DNA of 64,000 bases from Amycolatopsis thermoflava N1165 (GCF_000473265.1 NZ_KI421511.1:6775909-6839908), one strand, 5' to 3'; counted from the stretch's first letter, positions 51,194 to 60,237 are shown. Program-made: numbers and translations. Notes: a model not told the origin generated them from the sequence alone.

Positions 51194-51952
51194 TTGCCCA
51201 GCTCGCTGATCATCGTCGCCTTGGCCGCGGCCTGGCTCGTCGTGCTCGTGCCCATGGTCGCCCGCAAGCGCCAGGCGGTCACGCAGACGGCCGACGCCGA
51301 ACTGGCCGCCCGCGTGGTCCGAAGTGGCGGCGGCGCAGACGACGCGGAGGAGGAGTTCGCGATGTCCGAAACCACCCAGCAGGTCGCTGAGGCCGACGAC
51401 CGCGTCGACTACGACGACGTCGAAGAGTACGAAGAGGAGCCGGCGCGCCGGTACGAGCCGGTGTCCGACCGCCGCTACCGGCCTGGCCGCGGCGGGTTCG
51501 ACCCGGAGGCCGCGGAGATCGCCGCGCGCGCCAAGTACGCGTTCCGCCAGCGGGTCGTCCTCTGCCTGTTCCTGCTCGCGGTCGTCACCGCCGCCGGAGC
51601 CGGATTCCTGACCTCGTCGCTGTGGTGGCTGCACGGCGCCATTGACCTCGTCCTGGTGGGTTACCTCGCCTACCTGCGTCGGCAGGTGCGCATCGAAGCC
51701 GAGATCCGCCAGCGCCGCTTGGCCCGCCTCGGCTCCCGCCCCGCGGCGCGCCCCGCCCGCCGCGAGCGCCCCGCCGAGGAGCTCGACGTCGCCGAGCCGC
51801 CGCGCGAGGTCCCCGGCGTCGAGCGCCGCCCCTCGCCCGCGTCGCGCCTCCGCGGCCGCGCGGTGGTCGTCGACCTCGAAGACGAAGACCCCGCGTTCCA
51901 CGACCTGGACGACCCGGACCAGCTCCCGTTCCGGCGCGCGGTCGGAGAGTAG
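51194..51952 (+). CDS. sepX: divisome membrane protein SepX/GlpR
   Basis: A 252-residue protein with an N-terminal membrane helix (2-20, PSSLIIVALAAAWLVVLVP) followed by MVARKRQ, an acidic cytoplasmic linker (about 30-90), two adjacent membrane helices (about 114-133 and 137-153) and an acidic/arginine-rich tail. Membrane topology and linkage to galU-glp match SepX of Streptomyces and GlpR of Corynebacterium, a receptor for Glp at the division site. TTG 51194 is preferred because AGGGGA/GGAGG precede it; GTG 51170 is the longer option. Confidence 0.88.
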   Translation: MPSSLIIVALAAAWLVVLVPMVARKRQAVTQTADAELAARVVRSGGGADDAEEEFAMSETTQQVAEADDRVDYDDVEEYEEEPARRYEPVSDRRYRPGRGGFDPEAAEIAARAKYAFRQRVVLCLFLLAVVTAAGAGFLTSSLWWLHGAIDLVLVGYLAYLRRQVRIEAEIRQRRLARLGSRPAARPARRERPAEELDVAEPPREVPGVERRPSPASRLRGRAVVVDLEDEDPAFHDLDDPDQLPFRRAVGE

Positions 51953-51983
51953 ACCCCCTCGCCGACCGCCTCCGGGCACTTGC

Positions 51984-51989
51984 TATGCT
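51984..51989 (+). promoter_or_regulatory. -10 element of tRNA-Ala
   Basis: TATGCT lies 29 bp before the tRNA 5' end. TTGC-rich sequence precedes it, but no clear -35 is seen. Confidence 0.5.
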
Positions 51990-52018
51990 TCTGGAGCTTC
52001 CTTCGGGAAGTCCAGTAA

Positions 52019-52091
52019 GGGGCTGTAGCGCAGTTGGTAGCGCGTCTCGTTCGCATCGAGAAGGTCAGGGGTTCGATTCCCCTCAGCTCCA
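52019..52091 (+). tRNA. tRNA-Ala(CGC)
   Basis: A 73-nt cloverleaf: acceptor GGGGCTG/CAGCTCC with the G3-U70 pair that identifies alanine tRNAs, D arm GCGC...GCGC, anticodon stem TCTCG/CGAGA with loop TTCGCAT (anticodon CGC), T arm AGGGG-TTCGATT-CCCCT, discriminator A. CCA is not encoded. Confidence 0.97.
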
Positions 52092-52100
52092 CGCATGGGA

Positions 52101-52131
52101 GGCTCGTGCTCGCGGAGAGCGCGAGCCTTTT
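52101..52131 (+). terminator. terminator after tRNA-Ala
   Basis: GGCTCG-T-GCTC pairs with GAGC-G-CGAGCC around a GCGGA loop and is followed by TTTT. It is the expected end of the tRNA transcript. Confidence 0.8.
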
Positions 52132-52147
52132 GCGTTTCGCGTGTTTT

Positions 52148-52191
52148 GTGGGGGCGCGGCCCCCACGCCCCGCCCGGGGGCACGCCCCCGG
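52148..52191. repeat. two tandem GC-rich palindromes
   Basis: GTGGGGG-CGCGG-CCCCCAC (52148-52166) and CCGGGGG-CACG-CCCCCGG (52174-52191) are both perfect hairpins. No gene lies here. Similar G/C-block palindromes are commonly scattered in high-GC actinomycete intergenic DNA. Confidence 0.6.
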
Positions 52192-52244
52192 ACCCCCGCC
52201 GTGGTCCGGTTGTTGAGTCGCGTCCCCTTGGCTTGTGTCACGAG

Positions 52245-52285
52245 GGGGCGAGTTGTATCCGCGGGGCGCGGATACAACTCGCCCC
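52245..52285. terminator. perfect 19-bp-stem hairpin, probable bidirectional terminator
   Basis: GGGGCGAGTTGTATCCGCG (52245-52263) and its exact complement (52267-52285) flank a 3-nt loop GGG. It lies between the tRNA-Ala region and the convergent cupin gene. The stem is unusually long and perfect for a terminator and could also form a cruciform or bind a dimeric protein. Confidence 0.65.
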
Positions 52286-52321
52286 GGTTGTGTTCTGGAC
52301 GGGCGGTCGTCCTGAGTGGAC

Positions 52322-53116
52322 TTAGTGGGTGTCGTAGGTTACGTGGTGGGGAGTTGTGTAGCGGTTCAGCGCGGTGGGGTTGAACCGGCCGCCCTTGCTG
52401 ACCTCCGTGCGGTGTTCGATCAACGCCTCCACCACCAATTCCCAGCCGCCGGGGGTGGAGATCTGCACCACCCGCGGCGGTGGCGCCGAACCCGGCCCGA
52501 TCGCGTGCGGTGCCCCGTGCGGTAGCAGGACGAACTCGCCCTTTCGCGCCGTGTAAGTCGTGCCGCCGAAGTCGATTTCCAGCGCGCCATCCAAGACGTA
52601 GATGCACTCGTCGGCCACATGGTGCGTGTGGCGCGGAATCGGCTGCGCCACCGTGACCTCCAGCAACGAGAACAACCCGCCGGTGTCGGAACTCCGCGCC
52701 TTGACGCTGAACGCGGGCGGCAACCGGATCCGGCCGGGCCGCGCCTCGCCCCGCGCCAGCACGTAGCCGCGATCCACCTTGCCCCCGACCCCCGCAGCAC
52801 CGTGCGAGAGCAGGTGCAACGCGTGCACCGGCGCGCCGGCCGTGCGGATCGCGTGAGGCACACCCCGCGGCGCCATCACGCACATGCCGGCAGTCAGGTG
52901 GTGCGTGGTCCGGTCCACATCCACCTCGACCGCGCCGTCGATGACGTACACGAACTCGTCGGCCACCTCCTGCACGCGGCCGGGCAGGTCGACCTCGCCG
53001 TTGACCTCCAGCAGCGTGAAGCGGCCCTCAGTGTCCTCGGCCGTGGCCTTGACCGTCGCCCACGGCGGGGTCGGCACCGGCCGGGAGCCGCCGGCGGGAA
53101 GCAGGAAGAAACGCAT
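52322..53116 (-). CDS. bicupin-domain protein
   Basis: A 264-residue protein with two cupin repeats, at about 25-100 (DEFVYVIDGAVEVDVD then PRGVPHAIR) and 145-230 (HTHHVADECIYVLDGALEID, then PHGAPHAIG). The second has the HxH...E metal ligands intact; the first lacks the HxH pair, so only one metal site is likely. The substrate is unknown. It starts 9 bp after the amidohydrolase stop, so the two form an operon. Confidence 0.88.
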   Translation of the reverse strand: MRFFLLPAGGSRPVPTPPWATVKATAEDTEGRFTLLEVNGEVDLPGRVQEVADEFVYVIDGAVEVDVDRTTHHLTAGMCVMAPRGVPHAIRTAGAPVHALHLLSHGAAGVGGKVDRGYVLARGEARPGRIRLPPAFSVKARSSDTGGLFSLLEVTVAQPIPRHTHHVADECIYVLDGALEIDFGGTTYTARKGEFVLLPHGAPHAIGPGSAPPPRVVQISTPGGWELVVEALIEHRTEVSKGGRFNPTALNRYTTPHHVTYDTH

Positions 53117-53125
53117 CGCAACCCC

Positions 53126-54238
53126 TCAGCGGGCCTGGCGGACACCACGCCGCCAGACGTCGACGATCGAACGCGTGGCGGCGATGTCGCGCGTGGGGTC
53201 GCCGTCGACCAGCACCAGGTCGGCGCGAAGGCCGGGGGCGATGCGCCCGCGGTCGTCCAGCCCGAAGTGGTGGGCGGGCACGCTGGTCGCCGCGGCCAGC
53301 GCCTCCTCCGCGGTCAGTCCCGCCTCGGTCAGCAGTTCCAGCTCGCGGTGCAGGCTTTCCCCGTGCACGGGCGCGAACGGAGTCGCGTCCGTGCCCGCCA
53401 GCAGCGGCACGCCGGCCGCCCGCAACGCGCGCGCCACCCGCACCGCGCCCGTCCCGCTGCCCGGAACGGCGTGATCGGCCCCGCCCTGGCCACTGATCAC
53501 CTCGAAGTACACCAGGGTGCTCACCACGAACACACCCTGCGTCGCGACCCGTGCCGCGAGCTCCGCCGTGCCCGGTCCCGCGTCGACCCAGACGTGCGCC
53601 AGCCCGTCCACACCGGCGTCGAGCGCGATCTCGACCTCCGCCGCGGTGATCGCGTGCGCGATCACCGCCAGTCCCGCGTCGTGCGCGGACTCGACGAGCG
53701 CCGCCACCACGTCCGGCGCCAGCACCGGCAGGTCGGCGCCGTGCACCGTGCCGTCGTCGACGACCACCTTCAGGTAGTCGGCCCCTTCCGCCTGCCGCGC
53801 CGCGACGAACGCCGCCGCCTGGTCTGCCGTCGCGACCGTGTCGAACGGGCCGGCCGCGTCGCCGAGCGTGTCGCCGAGCGCGGTCATCAACTGGCTGGGA
53901 TGCCCGCCCGGCGCGGTCGCGAGCACACCGGAGCTTCGGATGTCGGCGACGTCGTCGCGCTCGGCGGCCAGCGCCCGCTGCCGGGACAGGTTCGCAGGCA
54001 GGCAGAACATGTCCAGCTCGGTCGTCACGCCGAACCGCAGCGCCTGCGCGAGGTTGCCGTCGAAGGTGTGGGTGTGCGCGTCGATCAAGCCGGGCAGCAG
54101 GGTCCGCCCGGTCCCGTCCACCAGTACGTCAGCGGGCCCGCCGGGCTCGGCGATCCGGTCGCCGTCGATCAGCACGTCGGCGCGGGCGGTGGTCCGCTCC
54201 CCGTCGAACACCCGCACGCCGCGAATCAGGGTTCGCAT
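53126..54238 (-). CDS. metal-dependent amidohydrolase
   Basis: A 370-residue amidohydrolase-superfamily protein. The first metal motif is LLPGLIDAHTHTFDG (about 45-60, HxH), a putative carbamylated or bridging lysine lies in YLKVVVDDG, later ligands are in VIAHAIT and LAHVWVD, the catalytic Asp is in LLAGTDATPFAP, and the C-terminal beta-sandwich has GLRADLVLVDGDP. It belongs to the imidazolonepropionase/prolidase-like branch; the substrate is unknown. ATG 54238 follows GAGGAGG. Confidence 0.9.
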   Translation of the reverse strand: MRTLIRGVRVFDGERTTARADVLIDGDRIAEPGGPADVLVDGTGRTLLPGLIDAHTHTFDGNLAQALRFGVTTELDMFCLPANLSRQRALAAERDDVADIRSSGVLATAPGGHPSQLMTALGDTLGDAAGPFDTVATADQAAAFVAARQAEGADYLKVVVDDGTVHGADLPVLAPDVVAALVESAHDAGLAVIAHAITAAEVEIALDAGVDGLAHVWVDAGPGTAELAARVATQGVFVVSTLVYFEVISGQGGADHAVPGSGTGAVRVARALRAAGVPLLAGTDATPFAPVHGESLHRELELLTEAGLTAEEALAAATSVPAHHFGLDDRGRIAPGLRADLVLVDGDPTRDIAATRSIVDVWRRGVRQAR

Positions 54239-54411
54239 CGTTGCCTCCTCGCACGGCCGGGTCCGTCCCGGCTCGCGGCAACCAAGTGCGCGGCGGGGCG
54301 GCGCAGCGTGACAGGACGAGACGTGGACCACAATCACGGCTGGGGATGTCACGTTCGGGGCGCCGGTACGGCACTGGGACTCGATGTGGACGTACCGGCG
54401 AGGAGGGCACC

Positions 54412-55284
54412 ATGACAGACCAGGATTTCGCCACGCGCACGTTCGTCGACCACCGCGAACTGCTGTTCGCGATCGTCTACGACATGCTCGGCAGCGTCGC
54501 CGACACCGAGGACGTACTCCAGGAGACCTGGCTCGGGTGGGAGGCCGCCGATCACGGGCGGGTCGGCACCCCGCGCGCCTACCTGGTCCGCATCGCCGTC
54601 AACAAGGCCCTCGCCCGCCGGGCCGCGCTCAGCCGCCGCCGCGAGACCTACGTCGGCCAGTGGCTGCCCGAACCGGTGGTCACCGACCTGCCCGATCCCG
54701 TGCTGCGCGCCGAATCGTCGTCGATGGCGTTGCTGGTGGTGCTGGAATCGCTCAGCCCAGCCGAACGCGCGGTGTTCGTGCTGCACGACGTGTTCGGCTA
54801 CCCGCACACCGAGATCGCGGACATCCTCGGCCGCAGCCCCGAAGCCGTGCGGCAGCTGGCCCACCGCGCACGCGAGCACGTCCGCGCTCGCCGACCGCGG
54901 TACCGTGTCGACGCCCGCGTGCAGCGGGAGGTCACGGAACGGTTCGTCGAGGCAGCGATGGGCGGTGACCTGGAAGCGCTGCTCCAGGTGCTGGCCCCGG
55001 ATGTGACACTGTGGACAGACGGTGGCGGCAAGGGAGTGGCCACCAGCCTGCGGCCGGTGCACGGCCGGGACGCGGTCGCGAGCCTGCTGGTCGGCGTCAC
55101 CGCGAACGCGACCGGGGCCTTCGACATCCGGTACCGCCAGGTGAACGGTGACCCGTCCGCGTTGCTGTTCTCCGGCGACTCGCCGTTCGCCGTGCTGGTC
55201 CTCGACCTCACCCCGGCGGGCGACCGGGTGCGCGGCATCTACTCGGTGACCAACCCGGACAAGCTCACCAGGATCCCGCGGTAG
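54412..55284 (+). CDS. SigJ-type ECF sigma factor (ECF41) with SnoaL-like tail
   Basis: A 290-residue protein with region 2 (about 10-75, FAIVYDMLGSVADTEDVLQE), region 4 (about 110-165, LSPAERAVFVLHDVFGYPHT and ILGRSPEAVRQLAHRAREH), and a C-terminal NTF2/SnoaL-like domain (about 175-285) that tunes activity in ECF41 members in place of an anti-sigma factor. ATG 54412 follows GAGGAGGG. It is divergent from the amidohydrolase-cupin operon, a likely target. Confidence 0.92.
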   Translation: MTDQDFATRTFVDHRELLFAIVYDMLGSVADTEDVLQETWLGWEAADHGRVGTPRAYLVRIAVNKALARRAALSRRRETYVGQWLPEPVVTDLPDPVLRAESSSMALLVVLESLSPAERAVFVLHDVFGYPHTEIADILGRSPEAVRQLAHRAREHVRARRPRYRVDARVQREVTERFVEAAMGGDLEALLQVLAPDVTLWTDGGGKGVATSLRPVHGRDAVASLLVGVTANATGAFDIRYRQVNGDPSALLFSGDSPFAVLVLDLTPAGDRVRGIYSVTNPDKLTRIPR

Positions 55285-55302
55285 GAGGGTGCCCGCCCGC
55301 CG

Positions 55303-55342
55303 TGTCAGCGGGCATGTCAGCGCGGTGACCGGTCCGTGTCAG
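55303..55342 (+). promoter_or_regulatory. three TGTCAG repeats before ABC operon
   Basis: TGTCAG starts at 55303, 55315 and 55337 in the short gap between the SigJ-type gene and the ABC exporter. ECF41 promoters are reported to carry a TGTCA-type -35 box, so one copy could place the exporter under the upstream sigma factor. The match is short and tentative. Confidence 0.35.
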
Positions 55343-55365
55343 GGCAGCGGCCGAAAGTGGTCGTC

Positions 55366-56304
55366 ATGACAGAGGCGATCACGGCTTCCGGGCTCCGGAA
55401 GTCCTACCAAGACAAAGTCGTGCTCGACGGGATCGATCTCAGCGTTCCGGCGGGCACCATCTTCTCCCTGCTCGGGCCCAACGGCGCCGGCAAGACCACG
55501 ACCGTCAACGTGCTGACCACGCTGATCAAGGCCGACGGCGGCACCGTCCGCGTCGCCGGGCACGACGTCGCCACCGAGGCCAAGGCGGTGCGCGCGGCGA
55601 TCGGCGTGACCGGCCAGTTCGCCGCCGTCGACGAGCTGCTCACCGGCCAGGAGAACCTGCAGCTGATGGTGGACCTGAACCGGGTTCCAGCCAAGGACGG
55701 CAGGCGCGTCGTCGCCGAGCTGCTCGACCGGTTCGACCTGACCGGCGCGGCCCAGAAACCCGCGTCGACCTACTCCGGCGGCATGCGCCGGAAGCTCGAC
55801 CTGGCGATGACGCTCGTCGGCAACCCGCGGATCATCTTCCTCGACGAGCCGACGACCGGTCTGGACCCGCGCAGCCGCCGCACGATGTGGGACATCATCC
55901 GCGGCCTGGTGGCCGACGGCGTGACCATCTTCCTCACCACCCAGTACCTGGAGGAAGCCGACCAGCTGGCCGACCGCGTCGCCGTGCTGGACAAGGGCCG
56001 CCTCGTCGCGCAAGGCACCCCCGACGAACTCAAGCGCCAGGTCCCCGGCACCCACGTGCGGCTCCGGTTCGCCACGGCCACCGAGCTCGACTCGGCCGCC
56101 CGGGTCCTCCCCGGCGCCACCCGCGACGACGACGCCCTGACCCTGCGCGTGCCCAGCGACGGCGGCACGAAGTCGTTGCGTGCCCTGCTCGACCGGCTCG
56201 ACGAGTACTCGCTCAGCGCCGAAACCTTCACCGTCCACACGCCCGACCTCGATGACGTCTTCCTCGCCCTCACGGGCCACACCACGGAGGTGGTCGCGAA
56301 ATGA
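55366..56304 (+). CDS. ABC exporter ATPase, DrrA type
   Basis: A 312-residue ATPase with Walker A GPNGAGKTTT (about 36-45), Q-loop VTGQFAAVDELLTG, signature YSGGMRRKLDLAM (about 136-148), Walker B IIFLDEPTTGLDPR and H-loop FLTTQYLEEAD. The C-terminal DrrA-like extension (about 225-310) fits daunorubicin-resistance-type exporters of drugs or lipids. It overlaps the permease gene by 4 bp. ATG 55366; the ribosome-binding site is weak. Confidence 0.93.
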   Translation: MTEAITASGLRKSYQDKVVLDGIDLSVPAGTIFSLLGPNGAGKTTTVNVLTTLIKADGGTVRVAGHDVATEAKAVRAAIGVTGQFAAVDELLTGQENLQLMVDLNRVPAKDGRRVVAELLDRFDLTGAAQKPASTYSGGMRRKLDLAMTLVGNPRIIFLDEPTTGLDPRSRRTMWDIIRGLVADGVTIFLTTQYLEEADQLADRVAVLDKGRLVAQGTPDELKRQVPGTHVRLRFATATELDSAARVLPGATRDDDALTLRVPSDGGTKSLRALLDRLDEYSLSAETFTVHTPDLDDVFLALTGHTTEVVAK

Positions 56305-57044
56305 ACAACCAGTCGCTCGTGATGCTGCGCCGCAACTTCAAGCACATCGCGCGGAACCCGGTCACCGTCTTCAACGCGGTCCTGATGCCGATCGTGGTCA
56401 TGGTGATGTTCGTGTACATGCTCGGCGACGCGTTCAGCGTCGGTGTCGACTACGTCGACTACGCCACGCCGGGCCTGATGCTGCTGGCTGTCTGTTATGG
56501 ACTCGGCGGTGTCGCGACCGCGGTGAGCTCCGACATGACCAAGGGCATCATCAACCGGTTCAAGGTCATGGACGTCTCCCGCAGCGCCGTGCTGAACGGG
56601 CACGTCATCGCCAGCGTGCTGACCAACCTGCTCGCCATCGCGGCGCTCGTCGGCGTGGCGTTCCTGCTCGGGTTCAGCCCGTCCGCGGACGTCCTCGACT
56701 GGCTCGGCGTGCTCGGTGTGGTGGTGCTGCTCGGTCTCGCGACCGGCTGGCTGACCGTGGCGCTGGGGCTGGCGGCCAAGTCCGTGGAGACGGCGGGGAT
56801 GGCGGCGGTGCCGCTGGTCATGCTCCCGTTCTTCAGCAGCGCGATCGTCCCCGCCGACAAGATGGGGCCGGGCCTGCGCGAGTTCGCGGAGTACCAGCCG
56901 TTCACGCCGATCATCGAAACCCTGCGCGGCCTGCTCAACGGATCGCCCGCCACCGGTGACCTGATCGCCGCCCTCGCCTGGTGCGCCGGGATCGCGCTCG
57001 TCGGCTACCTGTGGGCGTCCGCCACGTTCAAGAAGCGAGCGTGA
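56301..57044 (+). CDS. ABC exporter permease, DrrB type (ABC-2)
   Basis: A 247-residue ABC-2 permease with about six membrane helices (near 20-45, 52-75, 98-125, 130-155, 162-182 and 218-240) and the family segment YQPFTPIIETLRGLLNG near residue 200. It forms the membrane pore for the ATPase encoded just upstream. The 3' end overlaps the convergent BTAD gene by 17 bp. Confidence 0.92.
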   Translation: MNNQSLVMLRRNFKHIARNPVTVFNAVLMPIVVMVMFVYMLGDAFSVGVDYVDYATPGLMLLAVCYGLGGVATAVSSDMTKGIINRFKVMDVSRSAVLNGHVIASVLTNLLAIAALVGVAFLLGFSPSADVLDWLGVLGVVVLLGLATGWLTVALGLAAKSVETAGMAAVPLVMLPFFSSAIVPADKMGPGLREFAEYQPFTPIIETLRGLLNGSPATGDLIAALAWCAGIALVGYLWASATFKKRA

Positions 57045-60000
57045 CCGCGATCAGCTCGCGCCAGCTCGCCTCCCGCCCCTCCTGAGCCGCCTCGGTGAAC
57101 CGCGTGTCACCGAGGCGGTTCCGCGTTTCCTGCTCGATCCGCTGCGCGTCCGGCTGCGAGCGGTCCGGCAGACCGCGCAGCGCGTCGCTCGCCGCGAGCA
57201 ACCGGACGGCCTGCTCGGGCTGTCCGGCGCGCAGCGCCAGGTCCGCCGCCCCGACCAGCGTCTGGGCGATCATGAGCGGGTGCCCCGCCTCGGCCGCGGC
57301 TTCGACGGCCACCGCGCGGTGTTCCCTGGCCTCGTCGAGGTCGTCGGCGAGGTAACCGAGGAGGTCGTGCGTCATCACGCGGACGGGAGCCCGTCCCGCG
57401 TTGTCGCTCAGCATCTCCGTCGCGGTGGCGAGTTCCCGGCGTGCCTGCTCGGTGTCGCCGCGCCAGCGCGCGAGGTCCGCCTTCGCCAGGGCCAGCTCGG
57501 CCAGCGCTTCCGGCCAGGAGATCCGGTCCGCGTACCGCTGCGCCTCGGCCATGGCGGAGGCGCTGCGCTCTGCGTCGCCGAGCACCCAGTACAGCTGGGC
57601 CTGCCGCGACCGCATCCGCACGATGTCCTCGACGGCGCCGACCTCCTTGACGACCACGATCGCCTGCTCGTAGTGCTCGCAGGCGCGGGTGAACTCCCCG
57701 CGCGTGGCGATCCGCTCCGCGAGCTCGGTCAGGGCGAACGAGATCCCCCAACGTTCACCGAGGGCGCGGAACTCGGTGAGCGCCGCCTCCAGGTAGGTGT
57801 CGGCCTCCCAGCCGCCGTGGCCGAGCTGCACCCGCATCTTCCCGAGTTGCAGGCGGGCCAGCGCGCGCACCCACGGGTCCTCGTCGGTGATCTGGGGCTC
57901 GAACGCGGTCAGCATCGCGTCGGGCCCCTCCAGCAGGCGCTCCATCGCGCCGGCGAACCGCAGCGACGGCGGCGGGTTCGGCACGCGCCGGCTGATCTCG
58001 TACGCCTTGTGGATCCACTCCACCGCGTCGAACTGGTCGCTGCCGCGCCCGGAGGTCATGAATCCCGACACGAACGCGTACACCACGCCGCGGATCTCGT
58101 CCGCCACCTCACCCGGCATCGTGGCAGCCGCCAGGATCAGCTCGTTGCCCTCCGCCTTGTGCCCGGCGAGCCACCAGTACCAGCCCGCGGCCGCGGCGAG
58201 CCGCATCGCGCCCGCCGCCTCGCCGGCTGCGATCGCGCCACGCATCGCCGCGGCGATGTTGTCGTGCTCGGCCTTGAGCACACCGAGCCATTCCAGCTGT
58301 TCGGCACGCAGGAGGTGCGGCTCCGCCGTTTCCACGAGCTCCGTGAAGTACGCCAGGTGCGCGCGCCGCGCCGCCTCGGATTCGCCCGCTTCCGCGAGCC
58401 GCTCGTCGGCGTACTCCTTGATGGTGCCGAGCATCCGGTACCGCGGGGCGCTGTCGCCTTCGGTGACCACCAGCGACTTCTCGGTCAGCGCGGTGAGCAG
58501 CTCCAGCACCTCCCACGATTCGATCTCGTCGGTGGCGCAGACGCGTTCGGCCGCTTCCAGGCTCGCGCCGCCGGAGAACACCGAGAGCCGGCACAGCACG
58601 GTCCGTTCGGCGTCGCTGAGCAGCTCCCAGCTCCAGTCGATGAGCGCACGCAGCGTCCGTTGCCGGGGCAGTGCGGTGCGGCTGCCGCCGGTCAGCAGGC
58701 GGAACCGGTCGTCGAGCCGGTTGGCGAGCTGGTCGAGCGACATGGTGCGCAAGCGGGCCGCGGCGAGTTCGATGGCCAGCGGGATCCCGTCCACCGCCCG
58801 GCAGATGCGCGCCATGGCCGACAACGTCTGGGCGTCGGTGCCGAGGTCCTTGCGCACCGCGGCGGCCCGGTCGCGCAGCAGCCGGACGGCCGGGGCGGCT
58901 TCGATCTTGCCCGGGTCGGCGTCGTCGGCGGGCAGCGCCAGCGGCGCGACCGGCCACAGCGCCTCACCGGTGATGCCGAGCGGTTCCCGGCTCGTGGCGA
59001 GGATCCGCAGCCGGCGGCACTCGCCGAGCACCCGGTGGGCGAACTCCGCGGCGGACCCGACCACGTGTTCGCAGTTGTCCAGGACCAGCAGCACAGTCCG
59101 CTCGCGGAGGGCGGCGATCACCCGGTCGGCGGGGTCCGCGTCCGGCGCGTCGCCGAGCAGCGCGTCGCGCAGTTTCAACGCGGCCAGCGCCGCCTGCGCG
59201 ACGTCCCCGTCCGCGCCGAGCGGGGCGAGTTCGACCAGCCAGGTCCCGTCGGGGAAGTCGCCGAGCAGCGTGCGCGCGGTTTCCGTGGCCAGCCGGGTCT
59301 TCCCCGCGCCGCCGGGGCCGATCAGCGTGGTGAGCCGGTGTTCGCCAATGAGGTCGCGGACCGCGGTGACCTCGGCGTCCTTGCCGACGAAGCTGGTCAG
59401 TTCGGCACGCAGGTTGGTCTTCTGCTTCTCCGCCGGCCGCTCCACCTCGCCGCGCAGCAGCGCGACGTGCAACGCGGACAGCTCCGGCGAGGGGTCGACG
59501 CCGAGCTCGTCGGCCAGGGATTCGCGGGTGCGCTCGTAGACGAGCAGCGCGTCGGTGTCGCGGCCCGTCGCGACCAGGGCGCGCATCAGCGCGGCGACCA
59601 GCCGTTCCCGCACCGGGTGCGCGGCCACCAGGTCGGTCAGTTCGGTGACCAGGCCGGCGCCGTTGCCGAGGCTGATCTCCGCGTCGAACCGGTCTTCCAG
59701 TGCGGTCAGGCGCAGCCCCTCGAGCCGGGTGACGGCGGCGTCGAAGGCGCCGCTGTCGGTCAGGCCGACGTCCTGCATGGCGGAACCGCGCCACAACGCG
59801 AGGGCCTCGCGCAGCCGGTGCGGATCTCCGTCCTCGCGGGCCTTGCCGACGAGGCGCTCGAACTTGACGGCGTCCACGGCGTCGGGCTCGATCCGCAGCC
59901 GGTAGCCGTCCGTCTGCCCCTCGACCGACCCGGCGGGCAGCGCCTTCCGCAGCCGGGAAACCAGGCGCTGCAAGGCGTTCACCGCGTCCGACGGCGGCTG

Positions 60001-60159
60001 TTCGCCCCAGATCCAGTCGATGAGCGCCGCCTTCGGGACGACGCGGCCCGGCTGCAGCGCGAGGGCGATCAGCAGCCCGCGCAACCGGGCGCCCGGCACG
60101 TCGGCGAAGCCGCCGTCGTCCGTGCGAACTTCGAATGGACCAAGCATTCCGACCTGCAC
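57028..60159 (-). CDS. AfsR/SARP-type regulator (BTAD-NB-ARC-TPR)
   Basis: A 1043-residue protein. The N-terminal winged-helix OmpR-like DNA-binding domain (1-90, MLGPFEVRTDDGG, LQPGRVVPKAALIDWIWGEQ) precedes a BTAD (about 95-240), NB-ARC ATPase with P-loop GPGGAGKTRLA (about 279-289) and VLLVLDNCEHVV, and a long helical repeat region to the end. Such regulators activate secondary-metabolite or efflux genes. It is convergent to the DrrAB exporter. GTG 60159 is chosen; ATG 60147 would trim four residues from the first strand. Confidence 0.93.
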   Translation of the reverse strand: MQVGMLGPFEVRTDDGGFADVPGARLRGLLIALALQPGRVVPKAALIDWIWGEQPPSDAVNALQRLVSRLRKALPAGSVEGQTDGYRLRIEPDAVDAVKFERLVGKAREDGDPHRLREALALWRGSAMQDVGLTDSGAFDAAVTRLEGLRLTALEDRFDAEISLGNGAGLVTELTDLVAAHPVRERLVAALMRALVATGRDTDALLVYERTRESLADELGVDPSPELSALHVALLRGEVERPAEKQKTNLRAELTSFVGKDAEVTAVRDLIGEHRLTTLIGPGGAGKTRLATETARTLLGDFPDGTWLVELAPLGADGDVAQAALAALKLRDALLGDAPDADPADRVIAALRERTVLLVLDNCEHVVGSAAEFAHRVLGECRRLRILATSREPLGITGEALWPVAPLALPADDADPGKIEAAPAVRLLRDRAAAVRKDLGTDAQTLSAMARICRAVDGIPLAIELAAARLRTMSLDQLANRLDDRFRLLTGGSRTALPRQRTLRALIDWSWELLSDAERTVLCRLSVFSGGASLEAAERVCATDEIESWEVLELLTALTEKSLVVTEGDSAPRYRMLGTIKEYADERLAEAGESEAARRAHLAYFTELVETAEPHLLRAEQLEWLGVLKAEHDNIAAAMRGAIAAGEAAGAMRLAAAAGWYWWLAGHKAEGNELILAAATMPGEVADEIRGVVYAFVSGFMTSGRGSDQFDAVEWIHKAYEISRRVPNPPPSLRFAGAMERLLEGPDAMLTAFEPQITDEDPWVRALARLQLGKMRVQLGHGGWEADTYLEAALTEFRALGERWGISFALTELAERIATRGEFTRACEHYEQAIVVVKEVGAVEDIVRMRSRQAQLYWVLGDAERSASAMAEAQRYADRISWPEALAELALAKADLARWRGDTEQARRELATATEMLSDNAGRAPVRVMTHDLLGYLADDLDEAREHRAVAVEAAAEAGHPLMIAQTLVGAADLALRAGQPEQAVRLLAASDALRGLPDRSQPDAQRIEQETRNRLGDTRFTEAAQEGREASWRELIAVTLAS

Positions 60160-60237
60160 CCGGCCGATTCTGCCAGTCGATCGACGCGGGATTCGGCGAT
60201 TGGCGGATTTTGGTGTTGGCTGGGACCCGCGACTTGG

